A stretch of 13,211 bases of DNA, from the NCBI RefSeq assembly GCF_937903345.1, contig NZ_CALCZQ010000071.1, positions 1 through 13,211 of the forward strand. Reading direction: 5' to 3'. The DNA comes from an uncultured Emticicia sp. GTDB lineage: Bacteria; Bacteroidota; Bacteroidia; Cytophagales; Spirosomataceae. A program made the position numbers and the translations under genes. Under the pieces are notes generated by a model. It saw nothing but the letters and a program-made list of their open reading frames with translations, ran no database searches and was not told where the DNA came from. Below are positions 1 to 6,263 of this stretch, in pieces. Position 1 is the stretch's first letter. Each line of letters begins with the position of its first letter.

Positions 1-365
1 CGGATGGAATCATCATTACAAACAATAATGCTTTTAATATTTTTTACGGTACACATGATATTGCAGTAGGAGGAAAGCAACGTTTTAGACTATCTGATTT
101 TGAAAAAAACTTTTCGAACTTGGAGCTTAAAATAGAGTATTATACATATTGGAGCTTTATACTCTCACCATTAATTTTGTTGTGTAGGTTTATACAACAA
201 GTTCAGTTAAAACTCAATCTTATTGAATTAAAAAATATAAAATCTGATGTAAGCGTTCCAGCCGATTTTATAAATAACTTCTTATATCAAGTAGTAAAGT
301 TTGAGGAAAAATTATTTAGAAAGGGTGTATTTGGTAGCTCCCTATTTATGGTTTTGAAGAAATAG
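1..365 (+). CDS. Class I SAM-dependent methyltransferase, C-terminal part (5' end outside window)
   Basis: The frame is open from base 3 to a TAG at 363-365, so about 120 C-terminal residues of a longer protein are visible. Near the start of the visible part it reads YGTHDIAVGGKQRFRLSDF, which matches the stretch seen in Methyltransf_11/23-type enzymes after the last core strands (an HD pair, a basic/glycine turn, then RF or RY and an 'S/T-x-x-D/E-L/F' helix). It continues into IEYYTYWSFILSPLILL, the usual 'aromatic-rich strand then P' segment. The SAM-binding half is outside the window, so the substrate cannot be judged. A TTG at 120 inside this frame is not the real start, because the family match begins well upstream of it. 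The last 50 residues are less typical. Family assignment is from pattern recognition only. Confidence 0.7.
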   Translation, partial: DGIIITNNNAFNIFYGTHDIAVGGKQRFRLSDFEKNFSNLELKIEYYTYWSFILSPLILLCRFIQQVQLKLNLIELKNIKSDVSVPADFINNFLYQVVKFEEKLFRKGVFGSSLFMVLKK

Positions 366-480
366 TCTTCTAAATTAAGGTTATCTCTAAAGATTATTAT
401 GAGTTAGTTATTGAGGGTATCATTTTTATGAAATTTAGTAAATAAACTTAAAAAATATTAAAAAAAATCTTAATATACTA

Positions 481-511
481 TTGACATTTTGAAATAAACG
501 CTGTACTTTTG
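481..511 (+). promoter_or_regulatory. Bacteroidota-type promoter of the tRNA-Ser gene
   Basis: A TTGACA box (TTG at 481-483) is followed after 20 bases by TACTTTTG (504-511), an exact match to the TAnnTTTG -7 element used by the primary sigma factor of Bacteroidota. Transcription would start around 518, about 20 bases before the mature tRNA. The spacing is identical to that of the promoter at 3538-3568. Confidence 0.75.
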
Positions 512-537
512 TATTACAATTAGAAAGTGACCTATAT

Positions 538-622
538 AGAGAGATGGCAGAGTGGTCGAATGCGGCGGTCTTGAAAACCGTTGACTCGCAAGGGTCCGGG
601 GGTTCGAATCCCTCTCTCTCTG
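538..622 (+). tRNA. tRNA-Ser, anticodon UGA
   Basis: A full class II cloverleaf can be folded. The acceptor stem AGAGAGA (538-544) pairs perfectly with TCTCTCT (615-621), the discriminator is G622, and no CCA is encoded. The anticodon stem GCGGT/ACCGT encloses the loop CTTGAAA with anticodon TGA at 572-574, which reads UCA and related serine codons. A long variable arm follows, as expected for tRNA-Ser. The T stem GGGGG/CCCTC (one G-U pair) closes the loop TTCGAAT. The gene stands alone between its own promoter and terminator rather than in an rRNA or tRNA cluster. Confidence 0.97.
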
Positions 623-628
623 CTTTAA

Positions 629-657
629 AGCTGAATCGTATGATTCGGCTTTTTTTG
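629..657 (+). terminator. Rho-independent terminator after tRNA-Ser
   Basis: Stem AGCTGAATC (629-637), loop GTAT and GATTCGGCT (642-650) form nine pairs including one G-U, followed at once by a run of T (650-656). It lies seven bases after the tRNA, so it ends the tRNA transcript and separates it from the next gene. Confidence 0.85.
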
Positions 658-697
658 TATATTTACTTTTCTCCAAGCCTAATTCATTTCAAGCTTT

Positions 698-934
698 ATA
701 TGGAAAGAACAAGATAATCGACTTAAACGAACCTTTATTTTCAAAGATTTCTCTGAGGCATTTTCTTTTATGACAAGGGTTGCTATGTTGGCCGAACAGC
801 ATAATCATCATCCAAATTGGTCAAATGTATGGAATACAGTAATAATTGCATTAACTACTCACGATGCGGGTAATTTAATTACCAAAAATGACCGAAACTT
901 AGCCTTAGCAATTGATAAATTAATTAATTATTAA
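698..934 (+). CDS. Pterin-4a-carbinolamine dehydratase (4a-hydroxytetrahydrobiopterin dehydratase), no canonical start codon
   Basis: Reading from TGG at 701 gives 77 residues up to TAA (932-934). They match the PCD/DCoH family along their whole length: WKEQDNRLKRTFIFKDF, then EAFSFMTRVAMLAE, the active-site segment HNHHPNW, THDAGN, and a C-terminal helix ending in IDKL. Counting the codon before TGG as residue 1, the histidines fall at 37, 38 and 55, which is the spacing of the three catalytic histidines of the mammalian enzyme. The enzyme dehydrates 4a-hydroxy-tetrahydropterin to recycle the cofactor of aromatic amino acid hydroxylases. Short bacterial versions usually begin Met-Trp, but here the codon before Trp is ATA. 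There is no ATG, GTG or TTG in frame back to the stop at 680-682; only ATT (686) and ATA (698) are open. The gene is therefore either started at a rare codon or recently silenced by start loss. A good terminator follows (1018-1042), so it was built as a transcribed unit. Confidence 0.85.
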   Translation: MWKEQDNRLKRTFIFKDFSEAFSFMTRVAMLAEQHNHHPNWSNVWNTVIIALTTHDAGNLITKNDRNLALAIDKLINY

Positions 935-1017
935 GTTGTGAAAAACCTGTTTGTTGATGTTTATAACTTGTTGATAATTAAGCAGTTACGTTTTTTTTGA
1001 TTTTTCGATCCAGTTTT

Positions 1018-1042
1018 AAAACCTATACAATAGGTTTTTTTT
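1018..1042 (+). terminator. Rho-independent terminator after the PCD gene
   Basis: AAAACCTAT (1018-1026) pairs with ATAGGTTTT (1030-1038) around the loop ACA, and the run of T goes on to 1042. It lies about 85 bases after the dehydratase stop codon and is the only terminator-like structure near it. Confidence 0.7.
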
Positions 1043-2599
1043 ATCCGCAAGTGGTAAAATCAGCCCCAAAAATGCGATTTAAAACGCCTGAGAATTGAAT
1101 ATAAGTCTACTTTCTTGTAATTAGTGTAATATATTTGATTCTTAATCGCTTTAAAAGATGTATAATTGTATAAAAAAATCCTAAAACCTTCATTTTTGTT
1201 ATACTTTCCAATCAAAATAGTACAAATAAATCTCGAATTCTTATTAATATTATATTACTTCCGTAATTACGATTAATTCATCTCATTTTGCCTTTTGGGC
1301 TTATGTTGATTGGTTTAATATTATCCTTTGGTGTTAAAAAGGTTGGAAGTTATATTATTGTCGAGGTAAAGGTGTAAGTAAAATCGCATCTAAGGCTTTG
1401 ATTTTTAGAATAGTAGCAGAATGATTTGTGTATTTGACAATTTTTTATATAATTCAAATAATGATTACTATAGGTCAATTTATAAATTTAGATTTCATTC
1501 TTGGAAATAAATATTTGTATTTTTAACCGTTTATGCGATTTGAAAACTATCTGAATATATTTTCTTAGCTCCGACAATTCTTTTTGAAACTGACTTCTTT
1601 TTTCTAAATTTCTCAATATGTTTTATCTAATAAACAGAATACAGATTTTTGCAAACAAACAACATTTGAATTTAAAGAAATTTGTTGATGGGTTATCTTG
1701 AATACGAATAATAAAAAATATTGATTTGCCATTTCAGGTATTGTTGATTTTATTATTGATTTTGTAGTTTATTGTGTTTCAAAATAGAAAAATATCAAAT
1801 TATCTAAGGAGAAGCCCTATAAAAGCCTTATAATATGATTTTTAAATCCAATTGTTATACAATTTTTATTAAATCTTTTATTTTTCATCCTTTTTCGTTT
1901 GCCGAAATAGCTAATTTCGTGTATTTGTACCTCCAATTAATTAATATATTAATTTTTTTTACGTGTAGTCTTAGAATTGAATTTTGCAATAGAAACATGA
2001 GAACGACTTGTAAATTTATACAAGTGGATTTAATCTAATTTTAGCTATGATTTATCTATAAATTGAGGCTATGGAAGGAAGTAAAATATTCCATATGATA
2101 GTTATTGGTGCAGTATTTTTTAAAACGCCCTAAATAGAAAGTAGAGGTATAAAATAAATTGAAAGTGTTAAAAATTTCAGTGGTTTAATGTATATACCAG
2201 AATTACGGATGGTTTTAATTTAAAAAAAATGTATACTTGAAATCTAAGGACAAATTTAATTTATTTTGCATTTATCGATTCTAGGATTTTCGAATAAAAT
2301 AAATCAAATTTTTTTTGGTGTTTACCAGTAGCAAAAGTGTTTTTACGCTAACAAATGTTATTTATTCAAGCATAATATTAATAGTTAGATTTGTTTTGGA
2401 ATTGCTCTGGTTATTTAATATACAATATAACAAATCGATTGTCATAGCGATGTTTTGTATATTTTGATTTGTGGTTCATCAGTTAAATTAATACAAACTT
2501 TGGATAAATAATTTGTGAATTTTTGAAATATTTTAAAAATTCAAATTTTTTGGCATAAACTACAAAGTTTTCTGAAAATTTATGACAATAATCTTCTGA

Positions 2600-2634
2600 A
2601 ATTTCGTGAAAAGTGTTAAAACAATCACGAAATT
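2600..2634. repeat. Perfect 10-base inverted repeat
   Basis: AATTTCGTGA (2600-2609) and its exact complement TCACGAAATT (2625-2634) are separated by 15 bases. The arms hold a mixed-base core (TCGTGA), so the match is not just A/T low complexity. No T-run follows it, so it does not look like a terminator. It could be an operator or a remnant of a mobile element end, but nothing nearby decides this. Confidence 0.6.
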
Positions 2635-2854
2635 ATTTTAAAATCGAGTACATTTGGTTTACTTTTGGTACATATTTCAGTCTATGGTAAAATACAAATA
2701 CCGTTTTTTTACTTCTTAAAATAAAATTGTAACTGGAACAAAAACAACATGTTAATCATTACATTTTTGTTAAACTCTATATTTTTGCAAGAAAATAAAT
2801 TACAATAAATACCAATTTTCGATATATTTTATTGAATTACCCACAAAAAGATCC

Positions 2855-2875
2855 AGTCCGATTTTATGTCGGATT
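2855..2875 (-). terminator. Hairpin, possible terminator downstream of the small minus-strand gene
   Basis: AGTCCGA (2855-2861) and TCGGATT (2869-2875) form a seven-pair stem (one G-U) with a seven-base loop. Read on the minus strand, the stem is followed after five bases by TTTTT. It lies about 145 bases past the stop of the gene at 3020-3160, so its role as that gene's terminator is only a suggestion. Confidence 0.3.
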
Positions 2876-3019
2876 AAAATTAGCAAATACAATTTTAGAT
2901 GGTTTTAATAAAATATCAACTTTTTATAGTCAAATAATCATTAACCTCATAAAATATAAAAATATAGAATTCATCACATACTTGAGATATGTTTTGTTTA
3001 AATAATTAAAAATTAGATC

Positions 3020-3160
3020 TTAATACAACGAATAAACATTACGAGGACGTGATTGTAAGCTTACCAAATAACCTTTGGGAGCGTACAATTCTTTTTCTTC
3101 GTTCATGCGAGTCATTAATAGACCACCGATAGCAATAGAGGCAAGTGTAAGTATTAACAT
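3020..3160 (-). CDS. Small single-helix membrane protein, paralogue 1 (46 aa), unknown family
   Basis: ATG at 3160-3158, stop TAA at 3022-3020, 46 residues. An in-frame stop lies just upstream of the ATG, so the start is firm. Residues 1-16 (MLILTLASIAIGGLLM) are a short hydrophobic helix. The rest is a polar tail: TRMNEEK, then ELYAPKGYL, then LQSRPRNVYSLY. The protein at 3361-3495 shares about half of its residues, including IGG, MT, ELYAPKGYL, LQ and RPRNVY. That pattern of conserved blocks with free change between them shows both are translated and under selection. The K/R-rich tail would sit in the cytoplasm by the positive-inside rule. I do not recognise the family and assign no function. 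I see no convincing promoter in the 200 bases separating it from its paralogue, nor a terminator between them, so it may be read through from there. Confidence 0.85.
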   Translation of the reverse strand: MLILTLASIAIGGLLMTRMNEEKELYAPKGYLVSLQSRPRNVYSLY

Positions 3161-3360
3161 AGTTTTTTACGATTTAGAATGTAATATTTGTTAATTACTT
3201 TTTTAAAAACAATGCCATTTAATTGTAAGTATTAATTGTCAGATTTTTTTATCGTAAAATGCAAATAAATACTATCGATTTTAAGAAAAATAATTAAAAA
3301 TACAATCTAAGAATTCGATTTTTATATAAACCTATCGGTAAATTCTATTTTAAATCAATT

Positions 3361-3495
3361 CTAATAGTAATAAACATTACGTGGTCTTGCTTGTAAATTG
3401 GTTAGATAACCTTTTGGGGCGTAAAGCTCTTCAGTTTCTCGAACTTTAGTCATCATGATGCCACCAATTGCGAGTGCTAATGCTGCTAATATCAT
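3361..3495 (-). CDS. Small single-helix membrane protein, paralogue 2 (44 aa), unknown family
   Basis: ATG at 3495-3493, stop TAG at 3363-3361, 44 residues. Residues 1-15 (MILAALALAIGGIMM) form a hydrophobic helix. The tail reads TKVRETE, ELYAPKGYL, TNLQARPRNVYYY. It aligns over its full length with the protein at 3020-3160, with identical ELYAPKGYL and RPRNVY blocks and a shared tyrosine-rich end. Many differences in the DNA are silent or conservative (for example CGT/AGA for Arg, CCC/CCA for Pro), which supports real coding. It has an exact Bacteroidota-type promoter 43 bases upstream (3538-3568) and runs divergently from rsmI. I know no family for it; a membrane-bound small regulator or a subunit of a larger membrane complex are possibilities only. 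Confidence 0.87.
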   Translation of the reverse strand: MILAALALAIGGIMMTKVRETEELYAPKGYLTNLQARPRNVYYY

Positions 3496-3537
3496 AGTTT
3501 TAAAGAATTTATAAGGATTAAAAGGAAATAAATCTCT

Positions 3538-3568
3538 CAAATTTAGGAATTAAATATTTATATGTCAA
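3538..3568 (-). promoter_or_regulatory. Bacteroidota-type promoter of the small membrane protein gene
   Basis: Read on the minus strand: TTGACA (3568-3563), with TTG followed after 20 bases by TAAATTTG (3545-3538), an exact TAnnTTTG match. The geometry is identical to the tRNA-Ser promoter. Transcription would begin near 3531, leaving a leader of about 35 bases before the ATG at 3495. Confidence 0.7.
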
Positions 3569-3697
3569 GTATTTTCAGAAAATTTTGAAAATTATATAAC
3601 TTTTGAATAAAAAATTTTATTTAATGGTATTACTTTATTCATTTTTGGATAAAATTGTCTAGAATATATGGTAATTGCTTTTGATATTTTACATATT

Positions 3698-3731
3698 TTG
3701 GTGTTATTGGCTATAAAATTTTGTATTTTTG
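3698..3731 (+). promoter_or_regulatory. Possible promoter of rsmI
   Basis: TATTTTTG (3724-3731) is an exact TAnnTTTG match. The nearest upstream TTTTG box ends at 3700, with a spacing of 23 bases, longer than in the other promoters here. If used, transcription would start only a few bases before the GTG at 3746, which agrees with that start and not with the ATG at 3668. Confidence 0.3.
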
Positions 3732-3745
3732 TTGAAAAAAATTCT

Positions 3746-4411
3746 GTGAAACTTGTATTAGTACCTACGCCAATAGGCAATTTAGAAGATATAACATTAC
3801 GAGCAATAAATGTTTTAAAGTCGGCTGATTTAATTTTAGCCGAGGATACCCGTAATACCGGTTTTTTACTAAAACATTTCGAAATTTCGAAACCTTTACA
3901 AAGCCATCATGCCTTTAATGAACATCATACACTTAATAAAGTCATTGAAAGAATAAAAAGAGGCGATAAAATTGTTTTGGTTTCTGATGCAGGAACACCA
4001 GCTATTTCTGATCCTGGGTTTTTATTGGTTAGAGAATGTCTGCGGAACGAAATTGAAGTTGAGTGTTTGCCTGGTCCTACGGCGTTTGTTCCTGCCTTAG
4101 TAAACTCTGGTTTACCTTGTGATAGATTTACTTTTGAAGGCTTCTTACCTGTTAAAAAAGGCCGACAAACTCGAATGAAAGCACTTGCCGATGAAGAAAG
4201 AACGATGATTTTTTATGAATCTCCATTTAGGCTTCTCAAAACCTTGGAGAATTTTATAGAATATTTCGGGCCTGAACGTCAAGCTTGTGTATCTAGAGAA
4301 ATTACAAAGATGTATGAAGAAAACGTTCGAGGAACATTCTCCGAAATAATTGCAAGTTTTTCCAATCGCACTGTTAAAGGTGAAATCGTCATAGTTGTAG
4401 CTGGTAAATAA
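3746..4411 (+). CDS. rsmI: 16S rRNA (cytidine(1402)-2'-O)-methyltransferase RsmI
   Basis: RsmI transfers a methyl group from SAM to the 2'-O of C1402 in the decoding centre of 16S rRNA. The 221-residue product has the tetrapyrrole-methylase fold with all the family blocks: VPTPIGNLEDIT (about 6-17), AEDTRNT (32-38), VSDAGTPAISDPG (79-91), PGPTAF (109-114), GFLPVKKGR, FYESPFR (156-162), REITKMYEE (184-192) and the closing GEIVIVVAG. I chose GTG at 3746, giving (M)KLVLVPTPIGN, because RsmI proteins begin with this strand. The frame is open back to an ATG at 3668, but those 26 extra residues are hydrophobic, AT-driven and unlike the family. The small C-terminal helical domain of the E. coli protein (286 residues) is absent, as is common in this phylum. 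The next gene starts 34 bases after the stop without a terminator, so the two are probably cotranscribed. Confidence 0.95.
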   Translation: MKLVLVPTPIGNLEDITLRAINVLKSADLILAEDTRNTGFLLKHFEISKPLQSHHAFNEHHTLNKVIERIKRGDKIVLVSDAGTPAISDPGFLLVRECLRNEIEVECLPGPTAFVPALVNSGLPCDRFTFEGFLPVKKGRQTRMKALADEERTMIFYESPFRLLKTLENFIEYFGPERQACVSREITKMYEENVRGTFSEIIASFSNRTVKGEIVIVVAGK

Positions 4412-4445
4412 TAATCTTTTGAGAACCTATAAATAAAGATAAAGA

Positions 4446-5369
4446 ATGTTTGAAAGTATTAAAAGTCTTACCTTAGAGCAGTTAATTATTATTACAACAA
4501 CACCACTTTATACGATTGTAATCGTAGGCGAAATACTTTTAAGTAATTATCAAAATAGATATTATTATACCATCAAAGATACGATAACCAATCTTTATTT
4601 AATGATTTTGAATGGTGGACTCGACTTACTTTCAAGAGGAATTACTTGGGGAATTTTGGCTTATCTATTTAAATTTCATTTTTTGGAGATTCAAAATCCA
4701 ATTTTATATTGGTTATTATTATTTTTAGCCGAAGACTTTTTGTATTATTTACTGCACGTAGTTGACCATTATACACGTTTTTTTTGGGCTTCGCATGTTA
4801 CACATCATTCATCAGAACAGTTCAATTTAACTGTAGGTTTTAGGTCTTCAGTGTTTCAACCTCTTTATCGTTTTATTTATTTTATTCCACTTTCATTGTT
4901 TGGTTTCGAGGTTGTCGATATAGCCGTTATGTATTCAATTACGCAAATTTATGGTATTTTGGTTCATACAAGTTATTTTCCAAAACTTCATAAAATGCCC
5001 TATAAGCTTTTAGAATACGTATTTGTTACGCCTTCTCAACATAGAGTTCATCACGCCTCAAATACCGAGTATTTGGATAAGAATATGGGTATGTGTTTAT
5101 CTATTTGGGATAGAATGTTTGGCACTTTTCAAGAAGAGATTGATGATTTACCAATTAGATATGGGCTTACCTACCCATTGGAAAATAGGGGAGCAGCTAA
5201 CATAGTTTTTCATGCTTGGATAGATTTATGGAATGACCTTAATAAGCCCTCGAGTTTTACAACCAAAATCAAACTCCTTTTTATGCCGCCAGGATGGTCT
5301 CCTGATGGTAGCACAAAAACTAGTAAAGAATTAAGGAAAGAGTTATATAAGGAACAAGTGGAGGCTTAG
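4446..5369 (+). CDS. Fatty acid hydroxylase / sterol desaturase family membrane di-iron enzyme
   Basis: The 307-residue protein carries the three histidine boxes of the family: HVVDH (104-108), HVTHH (117-121) and HRVHH (199-203), that is HxxxH, HxxHH and HxxHH, which together hold the di-iron site that activates O2. Hydrophobic segments near 15-33, 46-75, 84-103, 140-175 give several membrane passes, with the histidine boxes facing the cytoplasm as is known for the family. Other family marks are SSEQFNLTVGFRSS after the second box and the WDRMFGTF block (221-228). Members hydroxylate or desaturate fatty acids, sphingolipids, carotenoids or sterols, and the sequence does not tell which. It follows rsmI by 34 bases. 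Its last codons overlap by four bases the end of the decayed gene on the other strand. Confidence 0.9.
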   Translation: MFESIKSLTLEQLIIITTTPLYTIVIVGEILLSNYQNRYYYTIKDTITNLYLMILNGGLDLLSRGITWGILAYLFKFHFLEIQNPILYWLLLFLAEDFLYYLLHVVDHYTRFFWASHVTHHSSEQFNLTVGFRSSVFQPLYRFIYFIPLSLFGFEVVDIAVMYSITQIYGILVHTSYFPKLHKMPYKLLEYVFVTPSQHRVHHASNTEYLDKNMGMCLSIWDRMFGTFQEEIDDLPIRYGLTYPLENRGAANIVFHAWIDLWNDLNKPSSFTTKIKLLFMPPGWSPDGSTKTSKELRKELYKEQVEA

Positions 5370-6154
5370 TCACCGCCACAGCATCCGCAATAACCTGAGC
5401 ATTTGCTATCGCTACCACAACCACTTTCACCTCCAGAATGAGCATCGCGTGAAGTGCCGCACGAAGAGCAAGCACAGCCGCTAGTGCCAGTGCCATCGTT
5501 TTGTCCTGATTGGTTTTGTGAAACCTTAACAAGCACATAAAGGATAAAAATAAATGCTGCAATCGGAAGCAAAGTTAAAAGTGCTACTTTTGTAGTGATT
5601 GCTTGAAGCAAGATGATTGGAACAATAAATGGAATACAAGAAAAGTGAAGTTTTTTTAGATTAATTGAATATTTGATTTTTGGATAACCCAGTTTTTATG
5701 AAGATTTACTCTTTGGAAGTTAATTTCTAATAAAACGATTTTGATTATTATGCCAAATATCATTGGGTGGAAATACGCCAAACCATTCTTTGTAGAGACT
5801 TACAGATTTGTTGTACTAGCTTTCCAATTTTTCTCTCTCGTTGGTTCTTCCTTTGATTGGATTATGGTGAATTTGCTGACCAAGAGTGTTTTGACACAAT
5901 TCTACCCAGTAGGACTTTGTGAACTTTAGATGCAGATGCCAAGCTTGGTCATCAGTGTTAGATGGTATTACGCCTGTATCTGTAATACAACAGAGGAAAA
6001 TAAATTTTTTGTACGCGTCAATTACTCTTTGGGTATAGGTTTTGTTTCACCCATTTTCTCTTGCGAGTCGTTCTGAAAAGTTAAAACTGGCGGAATCATC
6101 ATCTAAATCAAAGGCTTTAATTTTCTAAAATAATTCAATTCCTTTGTTTGTCAT
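5366..6154 (-). pseudogene. Decayed glycine-rich-domain-like (GRDP/DUF1399-type) membrane protein with Cys/Gly-rich tail
   Basis: Translating the minus strand from ATG 6154-6152 gives a coherent protein interrupted by stops in the same frame. The remains read: FDLDDDSASFNFSERLAREN, VIDAYKKF, DDQAWHLHL, KSYWVELCQ, IHHNPIKG, LYKEWFGVFPPNDIW, then a hydrophobic stretch and a tail rich in Cys and Gly (GCGSDSKCSGYCGCCGGD). The W-H-L-H-L block and the FG..PP.DIW block are marks of the glycine-rich-domain-like family. Stops: TAG 6127-6125, TGA 6049-6047 (where a Trp is expected after ARENG), TAG 5818-5816, TAA 5722-5720 and TAA 5698-5696. Around 5730-5656 the match moves to another frame (EINFQRVNLHKNWVIQK) and then returns, so there are two compensating frameshifts. 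A relic promoter, TTTG (6210-6207), 19 bases, TAAATTTT, lies upstream with the last -7 base changed. The original function is unknown to me. Confidence 0.85.
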
Positions 6155-6197
6155 AGGCTGTATTTTTTTGATTTCCTTTAAAATTTACAAAGTTTTT

Positions 6198-6229
6198 CTG
6201 TAAACTCAAACGATTAAGCCGTAATTTTG
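6198..6229 (+). promoter_or_regulatory. Possible fabG promoter
   Basis: TAATTTTG (6222-6229) is an exact TAnnTTTG match. The upstream box is weak, TTTTTCTG ending at 6200, 21 bases away. Transcription would start near 6236, about 28 bases before the fabG ATG. It lies back to back with the relic promoter of the decayed minus-strand gene. Confidence 0.4.
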
Positions 6230-6263
6230 AACCGTAATCATGTAATTTAATATTCCTTTAATA

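Larger units (their letters stand above)
1043..3019. other. Long AT-rich stretch without a supportable gene
   Basis: About 2 kb between the plus-strand dehydratase gene and the minus-strand small gene at 3020, so the flanking genes converge on it. By eye it is roughly four fifths A/T, clearly richer than the coding regions. Stops are frequent in all six frames. The only longer reading frame (1835-2038) has a low-complexity, F/I/L/N/K-rich translation with no family signature. Short hydrophobic frames at 1303-1377 (24 residues) and 2071-2133 (20 residues) cannot be told from chance. It contains the inverted repeats described separately and an 11-base tandem pair (1812-1822 and 1823-1833, AAGCCCTATAA/AAGCCTTATAA). 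I see no tRNA, transposase remnant or array of DnaA boxes. Confidence 0.6.

Noticed and set aside
470..676. 68-codon minus-strand frame
   Set aside because: It runs antisense through the tRNA-Ser gene; its Arg/Ser-rich middle is the familiar false translation of a tRNA-Ser complement.
935..1000. Possible replication origin
   Set aside because: One relaxed DnaA-box match (TGTGAAAAA at 937-945) and TTGTTGATAA-like sequence next to AT-rich DNA are suggestive, but there is no cluster of boxes and no dnaA or other origin marker gene.
1835..2038. 67-codon plus-strand frame in the gene-free region
   Set aside because: Low-complexity F/I/N-rich translation, no family pattern, no promoter match, and typical of chance frames in AT-rich DNA.
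1303..2133. Two short hydrophobic frames (1303-1377, 24 aa; 2071-2133, 20 aa)
   Set aside because: Unlike the pair at 3020-3495, they have no second copy or conserved motif to support coding, and U-rich codons give hydrophobic peptides by chance.
5320..5562. 80-codon minus-strand frame and the plus-strand frame 5741-5929
   Set aside because: Both are shadow frames of the decayed minus-strand gene; the Ala/Leu-rich translation of the first is the other-frame reading of the Cys/Gly tail.
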